Source: Ignavibacteriales bacterium (GTDB taxonomy: Bacteria > Bacteroidota > Ignavibacteria > Ignavibacteriales > Melioribacteraceae). Taken from it: a DNA stretch of 6,410 bases. Position 1 is the stretch's first letter. Each line of letters opens with the position of its first letter. Shown here one piece after another: positions 1-5,563 of this stretch. The translations under genes were made by a program, and so were the position numbers. Below the pieces are notes generated by a model. It saw nothing but the letters and a program-made list of their open reading frames with translations. It was not told where the DNA came from and made no database searches. The stretch lies in the NCBI GenBank assembly GCA_027080245.1, contig JALWSN010000275.1:1-6410 (forward strand), in the 5' to 3' direction.

Positions 1-134
1 TTACAACAACAGAAGAAGGCACCGGACTCGGGCTTTCGATTGTAAAAAATTTGACGGAAAGCCTCGGCGGCAAAATTGAAGTGAATTCGACGGAAAGTTT
101 AACAGAGTTCAAAATAATTTTTCAACAAGTTTAG
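1..134 (+). CDS. Sensor histidine kinase, C-terminal fragment
   Basis: Only the last 43 residues are inside the window, reading from base 3 to the TAG at 132-134. They contain GTGLGLSIVKNL, the G2 box of the HATPase_c (GHKL) ATP-binding domain. The tail SLGGKIEVNS...TEFKIIF follows, which is the usual final beta-strand pair of histidine kinases. The protein would bind ATP, autophosphorylate on a histidine encoded upstream of the window and pass the phosphate to a response regulator. The next gene starts 8 nt after the stop and is a response regulator, so this is almost certainly its cognate kinase in the same transcript. The sensor domain, and therefore the signal, cannot be seen. No receiver or other domain follows the ATPase domain. 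Confidence 0.9.
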   Translation, partial: TTTEEGTGLGLSIVKNLTESLGGKIEVNSTESLTEFKIIFQQV

Positions 135-142
135 GACGTTAA

Positions 143-1570
143 ATGGAAGAGAGCAAACCCACAATTTTAATTGCCGACGACGAGGAAAGAGAAAGAAAAG
201 TGCTGGCGATGAACCTCAAACGGAATTACAACGTTCTGCAAGCGCAAAACGGGAAACAAGCACGGGAGCTAATCGAGCGGAACAGGGTTCATTTAATATT
301 AACCGATTTGAAAATGCCGGAAATGAACGGTTTTGAACTGCTAAAGTGGGCGAACGAAAATTACAAGACCATTCCAGTAATAATAATGACGGCGTTCGGG
401 ACAATTGAGGACGCCGTGGAAGCAATGAAAGCCGGCGCGCACGACTACATTACCAAGCCAATTAAATTGGAGGAGCTGAACGCTTTAATCGGCAAGTCCA
501 TTACCTACGGCAAACTGCTGGAAGAAAACATTCGCCTGAAGGAAAGAATTAAAAAATACGAGGGCTTTAACGAAATAATTACCGTTAACCCCAAGATGAA
601 ATCCTTAATGGAGTTAATCGGACAGGTGGCTCAAACGCCCGCTACAATTTTAATTGAAGGAGAATCCGGCGCGGGCAAAATGCTTTTTGCCAGAGCGGTT
701 CATTATTTAAGCGACAGGGCGGACGAGCCGTTCATTGAAATTAATTGCGGCGCAATTCCGCACGACTTGCTGGAAAGCGAATTGTTCGGACACGAGCGCG
801 GCGCTTTCACCGGCGCGGTTAGCGCAAAAAAAGGGAAGTTTGAACTTGCCTCCGGCGGAACGCTCTTTCTGGACGAAATTGGCGAGCTGCCGCTTGACCT
901 TCAGGTAAAATTGCTGCACGTTCTGGAAAATCAAAAATTTACGCGCGTTGGCGGAACGCAATTTATTTCAACCGACGCAAGAATCGTAGCCGCTACGAAC
1001 AAAAACCTGAGGCGGGAAGTTGAAGAGAAAAATTTCCGCCAGGATTTGTTCTACAGATTGAAAGTTGTTTACATTAAAATTCCGCCTCTCCGCGAGCGCA
1101 AGGAAGACATTCCCCTTTTAATCGAGCATTTTTTGCGCAAGCATTCAAATTTAACTAAATTCCAAAATGTTTTGGTAACAGAAAAGACAAGGCGGATTTT
1201 ACAAAACTACGACTGGCCCGGCAACATCCGCGAGCTGGAAAACGTAATTCAACAAGCAATTATTTTCTCGAAGGACGGCAGAATTACGCCCGATCTCCTG
1301 CCGGATGAAATCCTTTCGCAATGGAAAGAAGAAGTCGTGGAACCCGTCGAGGAAGAATTCATTCCGCTTACCAAAGACGAATTGAAACTTGAAAAGCAAA
1401 GAAGAACGGAAAGAATTTTGAACGATTTGGAGCGCAAATTCCTTGTAAAACTCCTTGAAACCACAAAAGGGAACATTTCCCACGCGGCTGAAATTAGCGG
1501 CTACGACAGGCGGCAAATTCAAAACTTACTTAAAAAGCACGACATTCAGGCGGAGGATTTCCGCAAGTGA
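143..1570 (+). CDS. NtrC-family sigma-54-dependent response regulator
   Basis: A 475-residue DNA-binding transcription activator of standard length for the family. The receiver domain (about 7-120) has the full phosphorylation set: acidic pair D12/D13, phospho-acceptor D55 in LTDLKMPEMNG, T83 and K105. A charged, probably coiled-coil linker (about 121-145) leads to the AAA+ sigma-54 interaction domain (about 148-380). That domain has Walker A GESGAGK (173-179), the sigma-54 contact loop GAFTGA (220-225), Walker B LFLDE (D244/E245), arginines R299 and R305 in FRQDLFYRL, and sensor II WPGNIRELEN (358-367). The C-terminus (about 430-475) is a Fis-type helix-turn-helix, GNISHAAEISGYDRRQIQNL. An AGGA ribosome site (133-136) lies 6 nt before the ATG and overlaps the kinase stop, which supports this start and translational coupling. 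Walker A is atypical: GESGTGKE is usual and here it reads GESGAGKM. The likely target is the sigma-54 promoter just downstream. Confidence 0.96.
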   Translation: MEESKPTILIADDEERERKVLAMNLKRNYNVLQAQNGKQARELIERNRVHLILTDLKMPEMNGFELLKWANENYKTIPVIIMTAFGTIEDAVEAMKAGAHDYITKPIKLEELNALIGKSITYGKLLEENIRLKERIKKYEGFNEIITVNPKMKSLMELIGQVAQTPATILIEGESGAGKMLFARAVHYLSDRADEPFIEINCGAIPHDLLESELFGHERGAFTGAVSAKKGKFELASGGTLFLDEIGELPLDLQVKLLHVLENQKFTRVGGTQFISTDARIVAATNKNLRREVEEKNFRQDLFYRLKVVYIKIPPLRERKEDIPLLIEHFLRKHSNLTKFQNVLVTEKTRRILQNYDWPGNIRELENVIQQAIIFSKDGRITPDLLPDEILSQWKEEVVEPVEEEFIPLTKDELKLEKQRRTERILNDLERKFLVKLLETTKGNISHAAEISGYDRRQIQNLLKKHDIQAEDFRK

Positions 1571-1583
1571 GAATTTTAAATTC
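1571..1583. promoter_or_regulatory. Palindrome 1, candidate upstream activator site
   Basis: GAATTTTAAATTC is a perfect inverted repeat with 6-bp arms around a single central T. It begins at the first base after the regulator stop codon. It matches the second palindrome (1634-1646) at 11 of 13 positions, the differences being the paired changes that keep symmetry, and both are followed by GC. Its centre is about 170 bp upstream of the predicted start site, a normal distance for an enhancer of an NtrC-type activator. That the upstream-encoded regulator binds here is inference. Confidence 0.55.
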
Positions 1584-1633
1584 GCACATTAAAAATTTAC
1601 GGGCAAAAAACATCTTTTTTCCGCTCAAAATGT

Positions 1634-1646
1634 GAAATTTAATTTC
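1634..1646. promoter_or_regulatory. Palindrome 2, candidate upstream activator site
   Basis: GAAATTTAATTTC is a perfect inverted repeat with 6-bp arms and a central T. With palindrome 1 it gives the consensus GAAWTTTAAWTTC-GC. The centres (1577 and 1640) are 63 bp apart, six turns of B-DNA, so both sites present the same face. This centre lies about 106 bp upstream of the predicted transcription start. Activator hexamers of the NtrC type commonly use paired, phased dyad sites at such distances. The A+T-rich context weakens the evidence, but the preserved symmetry argues against chance. Confidence 0.57.
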
Positions 1647-1720
1647 GCCCCCGAAATCAAACTTCAAACGCAGGCGCTTTAATTCCTTTAATTACAATAA
1701 GTTACAGCCTCCTTATTTTT

Positions 1721-1736
1721 TGGCACGATTTGTGCG
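1721..1736 (+). promoter_or_regulatory. Sigma-54 (-24/-12) promoter
   Basis: TGGCACG at 1721-1727, four bases, then GTGC ending at 1735. This matches the RpoN consensus TGGCACG-N4-TTGCW with the invariant GG and GC in exact register; only the first T of TTGC is replaced by G. Transcription should start near 1746-1747, leaving a leader of about 46 nt before the membrane-protein gene at 1793. The element lies directly downstream of a gene for a GAFTGA-bearing sigma-54 activator, with two candidate activator sites between. No sigma-70 -35/-10 pair stands out in the same interval. Confidence 0.85.
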
Positions 1737-1777
1737 CTCCTAAAAGCGTTCTTTTAAATAATGATTTGAAAACAACT

Positions 1778-1786
1778 TAAGGAGGT
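1778..1786 (+). promoter_or_regulatory. Consensus Shine-Dalgarno sequence
   Basis: TAAGGAGGT is a 9-base perfect complement of the usual 16S rRNA 3' end and sits 6 nt before the ATG at 1793. It fixes the start of the SPW-type gene and predicts very strong translation once the sigma-54 promoter fires. Sites of the neighbouring genes are shorter (for example AGGA at 133-136). Confidence 0.85.
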
Positions 1787-1792
1787 AGAAAA

Positions 1793-2125
1793 ATGTGGCA
1801 AGCATGGGTTAACGGAATAATTGGAATTTACATTTTCATCGTCGCTTTCATTGGTTTCGGCACAACGGGCAACCTTTGGAACGATTTAATTGTAGGCATC
1901 GTAGCCGGGGCGGTAGCGCTAACCATTATTAAAGAAAAACCATGGCAGGGATGGTTAGGGACTATTGTAGGGTTGTGGCTTATTATTGCCGCTTTCATCC
2001 CGAGTTTATTAACGTTCACAGGAAACGAGTGGAATTTAATAATTAGCGGAATACTTTTAATGGTTGCGGGATTCGGCGCGTTAGGAAAGAAATCCTCAGG
2101 ACAGAATGCGGCGCTAAATCATTAA
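1793..2125 (+). CDS. SPW-repeat type small membrane protein
   Basis: A 110-residue, strongly hydrophobic protein with four predicted membrane helices (about 6-22, 30-45, 54-70, 80-97) and a short hydrophilic tail. It is an internal duplication. WQAWVNGIIGIYIFIVAFI (2-20) pairs with WQGWLGTIVGLWLIIAAFI (51-69), and the helix after LWND (28-31) pairs with the one after EWNL (79-82). This layout, with KPW at 49-51 in place of SPW, is that of the SPW-repeat family, whose biochemical role is not established. There is no signal peptide beyond the first helix, so the inner membrane is the expected location. Expression should be tightly conditional, from the sigma-54 promoter at 1721, with strong translation from a consensus ribosome site, and it is a single-gene transcript ended by the terminator at 2172-2198. 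A role in envelope or membrane stress is a guess from context only. Confidence 0.85.
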   Translation: MWQAWVNGIIGIYIFIVAFIGFGTTGNLWNDLIVGIVAGAVALTIIKEKPWQGWLGTIVGLWLIIAAFIPSLLTFTGNEWNLIISGILLMVAGFGALGKKSSGQNAALNH

Positions 2126-2171
2126 GCCTTTTACAACAAAACCTCAATGGTACCCAAACTCAGTCAACGGG

Positions 2172-2198
2172 CGGGAGCAAAAGCTCCCGTTTTTTTTT
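2172..2198 (+). terminator. Intrinsic terminator after the SPW-type gene
   Basis: CGGGAGC (2172-2178), loop AAAA, GCTCCCG (2183-2189), then nine T (2190-2198). A 7-bp G+C-rich stem followed by a U-tract is a textbook Rho-independent terminator on the + strand, 46 nt after the stop at 2125. On the - strand there is no T-run after the stem, so it does not serve the convergent operon. Confidence 0.93.
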
Positions 2199-2266
2199 AA
2201 TTGCTTTAATGAAATTAATCCTTAACCGCAGACAGGTTTAGATTCAGATTTTTAAACATTTGTGAA

Positions 2267-2291
2267 TTGAAAATTTTCCGCTGATTTTCAA
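2267..2291. repeat. A+T-rich inverted repeat in the convergent gap
   Basis: TTGAAAAT (2267-2274) is repeated inverted as ATTTTCAA (2284-2291) around a 9-nt loop. It lies 36 nt beyond the stop of the leftward operon (2328) and is the only noticeable hairpin there, so it may help end that transcript. The stem is A+T-rich and no clear U-tract follows on the - strand, so a terminator role is weak. The rest of 2199-2327 shows nothing else. Confidence 0.3.
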
Positions 2292-2327
2292 GAATTGACT
2301 TACTTTTGTTTGCGGCAATCGCGGGTT

Positions 2328-2921
2328 TTATTTGTCTTCTTTCAAAGTGGCGTAATTCTCCAAATTTAAAATTTCGCACTTGTCTGAAAAGCCCGCCGGC
2401 GGCAATCCAAGCGATTGAATTAGTCTGCCCCAATAATCTACCTGCGCAATGGTAGAAGCCAAAATCACAATTTCCCTTTCGGTAAAATTCTTTTGAAGCC
2501 GCCGAATAAGAGAAGCGTTAAAGGAAATGGGAGTTTGGACGGCGGTCCTCGCGTAAGCCAGCGCAACCTTTTCCCTTTCCGAAAAGCTTTCAATCTTGTC
2601 GGTCTCGCCGGTTTGCAACGCCGAAATTTCCTCGTCGCTAATTCCGAACTCTTTGTAATTCAGGGCGTTCATGTCGATGCAAAAAGGGCAGGAAATTGCA
2701 AAGGAAGTTTGCAGGCGTACTAACTTCAAAAGTCTGCGTGAAATATTTTTATCCTTGTGAGCCACAAGCGCTTCGAGCGCGCCCGAGCCGATTGCCGCTT
2801 TAGGGTACCAAGCTAAAACGCGGGCGGGCGCCAATTGCCTGCCCGTTATTTTTTCGGCAATCCAAACGCCCGCCCTGATAATTGGGTTCATTTTTTTCGG
2901 CGGATTTACGTATCCGCTCAT
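2328..2921 (-). CDS. AhpD-like / carboxymuconolactone decarboxylase family protein (long)
   Basis: A 197-residue, mainly alpha-helical cytoplasmic protein. Its hallmark is the redox pair C78-P-F-C81 in SCPFCIDMN (77-85), on the helix that carries the catalytic CxxC in the AhpD/CMD superfamily. The preceding RRLLKLVRLQTSFAISCPFC and following GISDEEISAL segments fit that fold. In AhpD the second cysteine is followed four residues later by a histidine; here that position is N85, so peroxidase chemistry need not be identical. Family members reduce peroxides through a thiol pair or act as decarboxylases; the substrate here is unknown. An extra N-terminal stretch of about 60 residues precedes the core. 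GGAGG (2928-2932 on this strand) sits 6 nt before the ATG and supports the start. It is the last gene of the leftward operon, 23 nt after the Usp gene. Confidence 0.83.
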   Translation of the reverse strand: MSGYVNPPKKMNPIIRAGVWIAEKITGRQLAPARVLAWYPKAAIGSGALEALVAHKDKNISRRLLKLVRLQTSFAISCPFCIDMNALNYKEFGISDEEISALQTGETDKIESFSEREKVALAYARTAVQTPISFNASLIRRLQKNFTEREIVILASTIAQVDYWGRLIQSLGLPPAGFSDKCEILNLENYATLKEDK

Positions 2922-2944
2922 TTTAAGCCTCCGCTAAAATCGGA

Positions 2945-3775
2945 CTATTGCGCCAGAAACAACGCCTTTTGCCCGTTCATTATTAAACTGTGCGCAACGC
3001 TGCCAAGCAAAAATTCCTTAATGCTCTTGTGAGAATGCAGTCCCGTAACTATTAAATCGACTTTGTCGAAATATTCCTTCTCAATCACGTCAAGCAAATT
3101 CTTGTCCGTGGCATTTTTTACCACATCCGTAATTCCGTAAGAGTTCAAATACTTTTCAGCGTTGTTCAAATAGTAATCGGCGTATTCCTTTTTCTTATTT
3201 TCCATTAACAGGTAAACTTTCAGTTCCCTGTTTTCCGCAATGTGGGCGAACCTTTGCATCGCTCTTACGGAAGGGAGTTCGCCGTCGCAAACTATCAGAA
3301 CGCTTTGCATTTTGCGGTATTCCTTGGGAACGGCTAAAATAGGCGTGATTGTGTGCCCGAGGATTTTGTCGAGGGAATCCCCCGATTCGCTTTTGGGTTC
3401 GTAATGGTAAAACGCTCGCAATCCCATTACCACCAAATCGTAAAATTTACTTTCCTCAATAATCCTTGCGCTTGGGCTGCCTTGGAATTCCTCTTCCACG
3501 TGCTTAACGCCCGCCTTTGCGCATTCGTCCGCAAGGTTTGTCAGAAGCGAATCAATGTGTTCTTCCGCTTCGGCTAATTTTTTCTCCTCCAACAGTTCGG
3601 CGAGTTTTACTCCGCCTGGCGCAATGGGACCGACGGAACTGTCGATTTCGCTAACGTCCAGCGCTACCATTCCGGAAACTTCCGCCTGCATGCTGCTTGC
3701 AACGTCGCAAACGTACTTTACGGCGGTTTTCGTGTAGTCGGATTTGTCTAACGGAACTAGAATTCTGTGTATCAT
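2945..3775 (-). CDS. Tandem-domain universal stress protein (UspA family)
   Basis: A 276-residue cytoplasmic protein made of two Usp domains, a common format. Domain 1 (about 1-150) opens with HRILVPLDKSDYTKTAV, with D10 at the nucleotide site. Domain 2 (about 156-276) opens with SVLIVCDGE, with D164. In domain 2 the G-2x-G-9x-G(S/T) loop is seen as G245, S248, G258-S259: spacing is exact but the middle glycine is serine. In domain 1 the loop is stretched between G118 and G140 by about 9 residues (around YHYEPKSES) and G140 is followed by H, so ATP binding there is doubtful. Usp proteins raise survival under starvation, oxidative or envelope stress, often without a known enzymatic reaction. 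The ribosome site is weak (a purine-rich GTGAGATGAG stretch). Spacing is 24 nt from the gene before and 23 nt to the gene after, so it is mid-operon. Confidence 0.92.
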   Translation of the reverse strand: MIHRILVPLDKSDYTKTAVKYVCDVASSMQAEVSGMVALDVSEIDSSVGPIAPGGVKLAELLEEKKLAEAEEHIDSLLTNLADECAKAGVKHVEEEFQGSPSARIIEESKFYDLVVMGLRAFYHYEPKSESGDSLDKILGHTITPILAVPKEYRKMQSVLIVCDGELPSVRAMQRFAHIAENRELKVYLLMENKKKEYADYYLNNAEKYLNSYGITDVVKNATDKNLLDVIEKEYFDKVDLIVTGLHSHKSIKEFLLGSVAHSLIMNGQKALFLAQ

Positions 3776-3799
3776 TTTCTCATCTCACTTTAATTTCAA

Positions 3800-4162
3800 T
3801 TAGTTTTCCACGCCTTCTTCCACAAGTAATTTCATTGCCTTGGTGGCTGTGTTCAAAACCGTCGTTCCTTTAACGAACCTTGCCAGCATAATGGCTTCCT
3901 TAATTTCTTCGTTAGTAATGCCTTTCTTTTTAGCCACTTTGGTGTAGATTTCCATGCAGGTTTCAAAACCCAACGCGGCGGAAATCGCCACGCTCATTAG
4001 CAATTTGTATTTTGGCGGAATGTGTTCCCCGCTCATTGCAAAATTTTTGCTGTTAGCGTGTTCGAAAACCGATTTGGGGTCCAGCCTTGAAAGCAGAACC
4101 ATTGTTTCCGGTTCGCTTCCCAATTCTTCTTCCATTGCTTTTAATAATTCTTTGATGTCCAT
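3800..4162 (-). CDS. Small CMD/AhpD-fold protein with one active-site cysteine
   Basis: A 120-residue protein of the length and helical pattern of small carboxymuconolactone decarboxylase-like proteins. The core runs HIPPKYKLLMSVAISAALGF (47-66), then ETCMEIYTKVAKKKGITNEEI and a third helix, KEAIMLARFVKGTTVLNTAT. Aligned on the usual CxxCxxxH, this protein has F66-E-T-C69-M-E-I-Y73: the first cysteine is phenylalanine and the histidine is tyrosine, leaving a single cysteine. A two-cysteine AhpD mechanism is therefore unlikely; a binding, one-cysteine or structural role is possible. AGGAG (4169-4173 on this strand) supports the ATG. The gene begins 15 nt after the TolC-like gene and precedes the Usp gene by 24 nt, so it is co-transcribed with both. 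Family assignment is good; function is unknown. Confidence 0.78.
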   Translation of the reverse strand: MDIKELLKAMEEELGSEPETMVLLSRLDPKSVFEHANSKNFAMSGEHIPPKYKLLMSVAISAALGFETCMEIYTKVAKKKGITNEEIKEAIMLARFVKGTTVLNTATKAMKLLVEEGVEN

Positions 4163-4177
4163 TCTTTACTCCTTTTT

Positions 4178-5563
4178 TTAATTTAATTTTCCTTGAATGA
4201 AATCGAGATTCGCTTTTGACAAAAGCAAATCTTTCTTTATTTGTAAAATCCGGGTTTCATTTCTTAAAACGTTCAGCTGCGCGTCGTCCAATTGAACATT
4301 AGTAATTACTCCGTTTTCGTAACTGATTTTCGCAATCTCGTAACCTTTGTTGGCTACTTGCAAAGTGTTTTTGAACGCCTTCAGTTGTTCGAACAAACTT
4401 TCCATATTTTCCGTAATGGATTTAACTTCAAAACGGAGTTTAAGCGTTAAACCGCTTTCCATGTTCTTCACTTCTTCAATTGCCGCTTTGGTTTCCTGAA
4501 CCTTTCCGCTTGTGAACTTGCCGTCGAAAATTTTCATTGAAATTCCCACTCCGGCCGCCCAGCCGTTCCGCCAGGAATTATCGTACGGCGGGAAATCTTT
4601 ACCGTGGTAAACGTGGTAATTTGCAAACGCAAAAAGAGTTGGCTTGTCGCCCGCGGCGTTAATTTTCAACAAATTGCCAACCAACTTTTCTTTCTTTTTT
4701 AGCATCCGAAGCTGGTGGTTTTTTTTCAACGCTTTTTGTAGAGCGTTAGCGCCAAGTTCATTCTTAAAGGTTTCGGAAAGACTTAACGAACCGAGACAGT
4801 TAATTGAATCGCTCATTGGAAGGTTCAGCAAATTTTTAAGAGCGGTTTTAACCACGGCAAGTTTCCCCTTCAAATCAACCACCTTGCTTTTGAATTCCTC
4901 TATTTTAGCCCGGAAGCTAACCACTTCGAATTCCGAACGGACGCCTTCCTCGTAAGCTTTACGGGCTAATTTGTAATGTTCTTCCAACTGACGAATTACT
5001 TTGTTGTGCAGGTCGATTACTTTTTCGAGGAACAAGATGTTGTAAAAAACTTTTTTTACATTGTAGGTAATTTCCGCGTCGGTTTGCTTGCGGTTGCTTT
5101 CAAAAAGCTTTTTCAGAATCTTAGCGTTTTGATTTGCGCGAGTAATTTTACCTCCGGTGTACAACGGGTAAACGAGGTTCAAGTCCATTGTAAAAACATC
5201 CCGGGTGTTGGAAGGGAAAGGCGAAAGAGGTCTTAACGGCACGAAATCGCCCGGAATGGGACCGGAACCGGTCATTACGGGAACTTTTTTCATTCCTTGC
5301 GGAAAGAAATTCGGCAAATTATTTGTGTAAAAATATTTGCCCAATAATTCCAATTTGGGAACGTACAGGGAATGCGCCTGGGTGATTTTCCCTTCGGTCT
5401 GTTTGATTTTGCTTGCCGCAATTTTGTCCGCCGGATTATTTTTAATAGCAATTTGAATTGCTTTTTCCAGCGTCAAGTTGTGCGTGCGGATTTGTCCTTT
5501 TATTCCAAAAGGCATTAACAAAACAATTGTTAAAACCCATGCCACATAAATCGTCCTTTTCAT
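4178..5563 (-). CDS. TolC-like outer-membrane efflux protein
   Basis: A 461-residue outer-membrane channel component of a tripartite exporter. Residues 1-23 form a signal peptide (MKRT, hydrophobic core to about 20, probable cleavage near IKG-Q); no lipobox cysteine is present. Two outer-membrane efflux (OEP) repeats follow, about 28-250 and 272-460. Internal symmetry is visible: YPLYTGGKITRANQNAK (133-148) matches MKIFDGKFTSGKVQETK (343-359), and YKLARKAYEEGVRSEFEV (197-214) matches YEIAKISYENGVITNVQL (408-425), the beta-strand-to-helix motifs of the TolC fold. Long charged helices suit the periplasmic alpha-barrel. Residues 82-120 are rich in Pro and Gly and probably form an enlarged outer loop. 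The ATG overlaps the permease stop (ATGA) and has a GGAGGAAA ribosome site, so it is translationally coupled to the permease and should be its channel partner. Confidence 0.95.
   Translation of the reverse strand: MKRTIYVAWVLTIVLLMPFGIKGQIRTHNLTLEKAIQIAIKNNPADKIAASKIKQTEGKITQAHSLYVPKLELLGKYFYTNNLPNFFPQGMKKVPVMTGSGPIPGDFVPLRPLSPFPSNTRDVFTMDLNLVYPLYTGGKITRANQNAKILKKLFESNRKQTDAEITYNVKKVFYNILFLEKVIDLHNKVIRQLEEHYKLARKAYEEGVRSEFEVVSFRAKIEEFKSKVVDLKGKLAVVKTALKNLLNLPMSDSINCLGSLSLSETFKNELGANALQKALKKNHQLRMLKKKEKLVGNLLKINAAGDKPTLFAFANYHVYHGKDFPPYDNSWRNGWAAGVGISMKIFDGKFTSGKVQETKAAIEEVKNMESGLTLKLRFEVKSITENMESLFEQLKAFKNTLQVANKGYEIAKISYENGVITNVQLDDAQLNVLRNETRILQIKKDLLLSKANLDFIQGKLN

Noticed and set aside
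1605..1620. AAAAAA-CATC-TTTTTT hairpin as a terminator after the regulator gene
   Set aside because: The stem is pure A/T with no G+C-rich part, and it lies between the two palindromes; a terminator here is not supported.
1655..1667. IHF-like site (AATCAA) between activator sites and promoter
   Set aside because: The second half of the WATCAANNNNTTR consensus is absent (CAA in place of TTR).
1677..1694. Tandem 9-nt direct repeat CTTTAATTC / CTTTAATTA
   Set aside because: Only two imperfect copies in A+T-rich DNA, no dyad and no relation to the palindromes; likely chance.
2215..2433. 72-codon leftward reading frame crossing the end of the long CMD-like gene
   Set aside because: Overlaps the real gene in another frame, resembles no known family and has no good ribosome site.
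3776..3799. Separate promoter before the Usp gene
   Set aside because: Only 24 nt separate it from the preceding stop, with no -35/-10 or -24/-12 element visible.
4172..4192. Another copy of the regulator palindrome near the TolC/CMD junction
   Set aside because: The TTTAATTTAATTTT stretch resembles one half only, is not a dyad with GAA/TTC ends and overlaps coding sequence.
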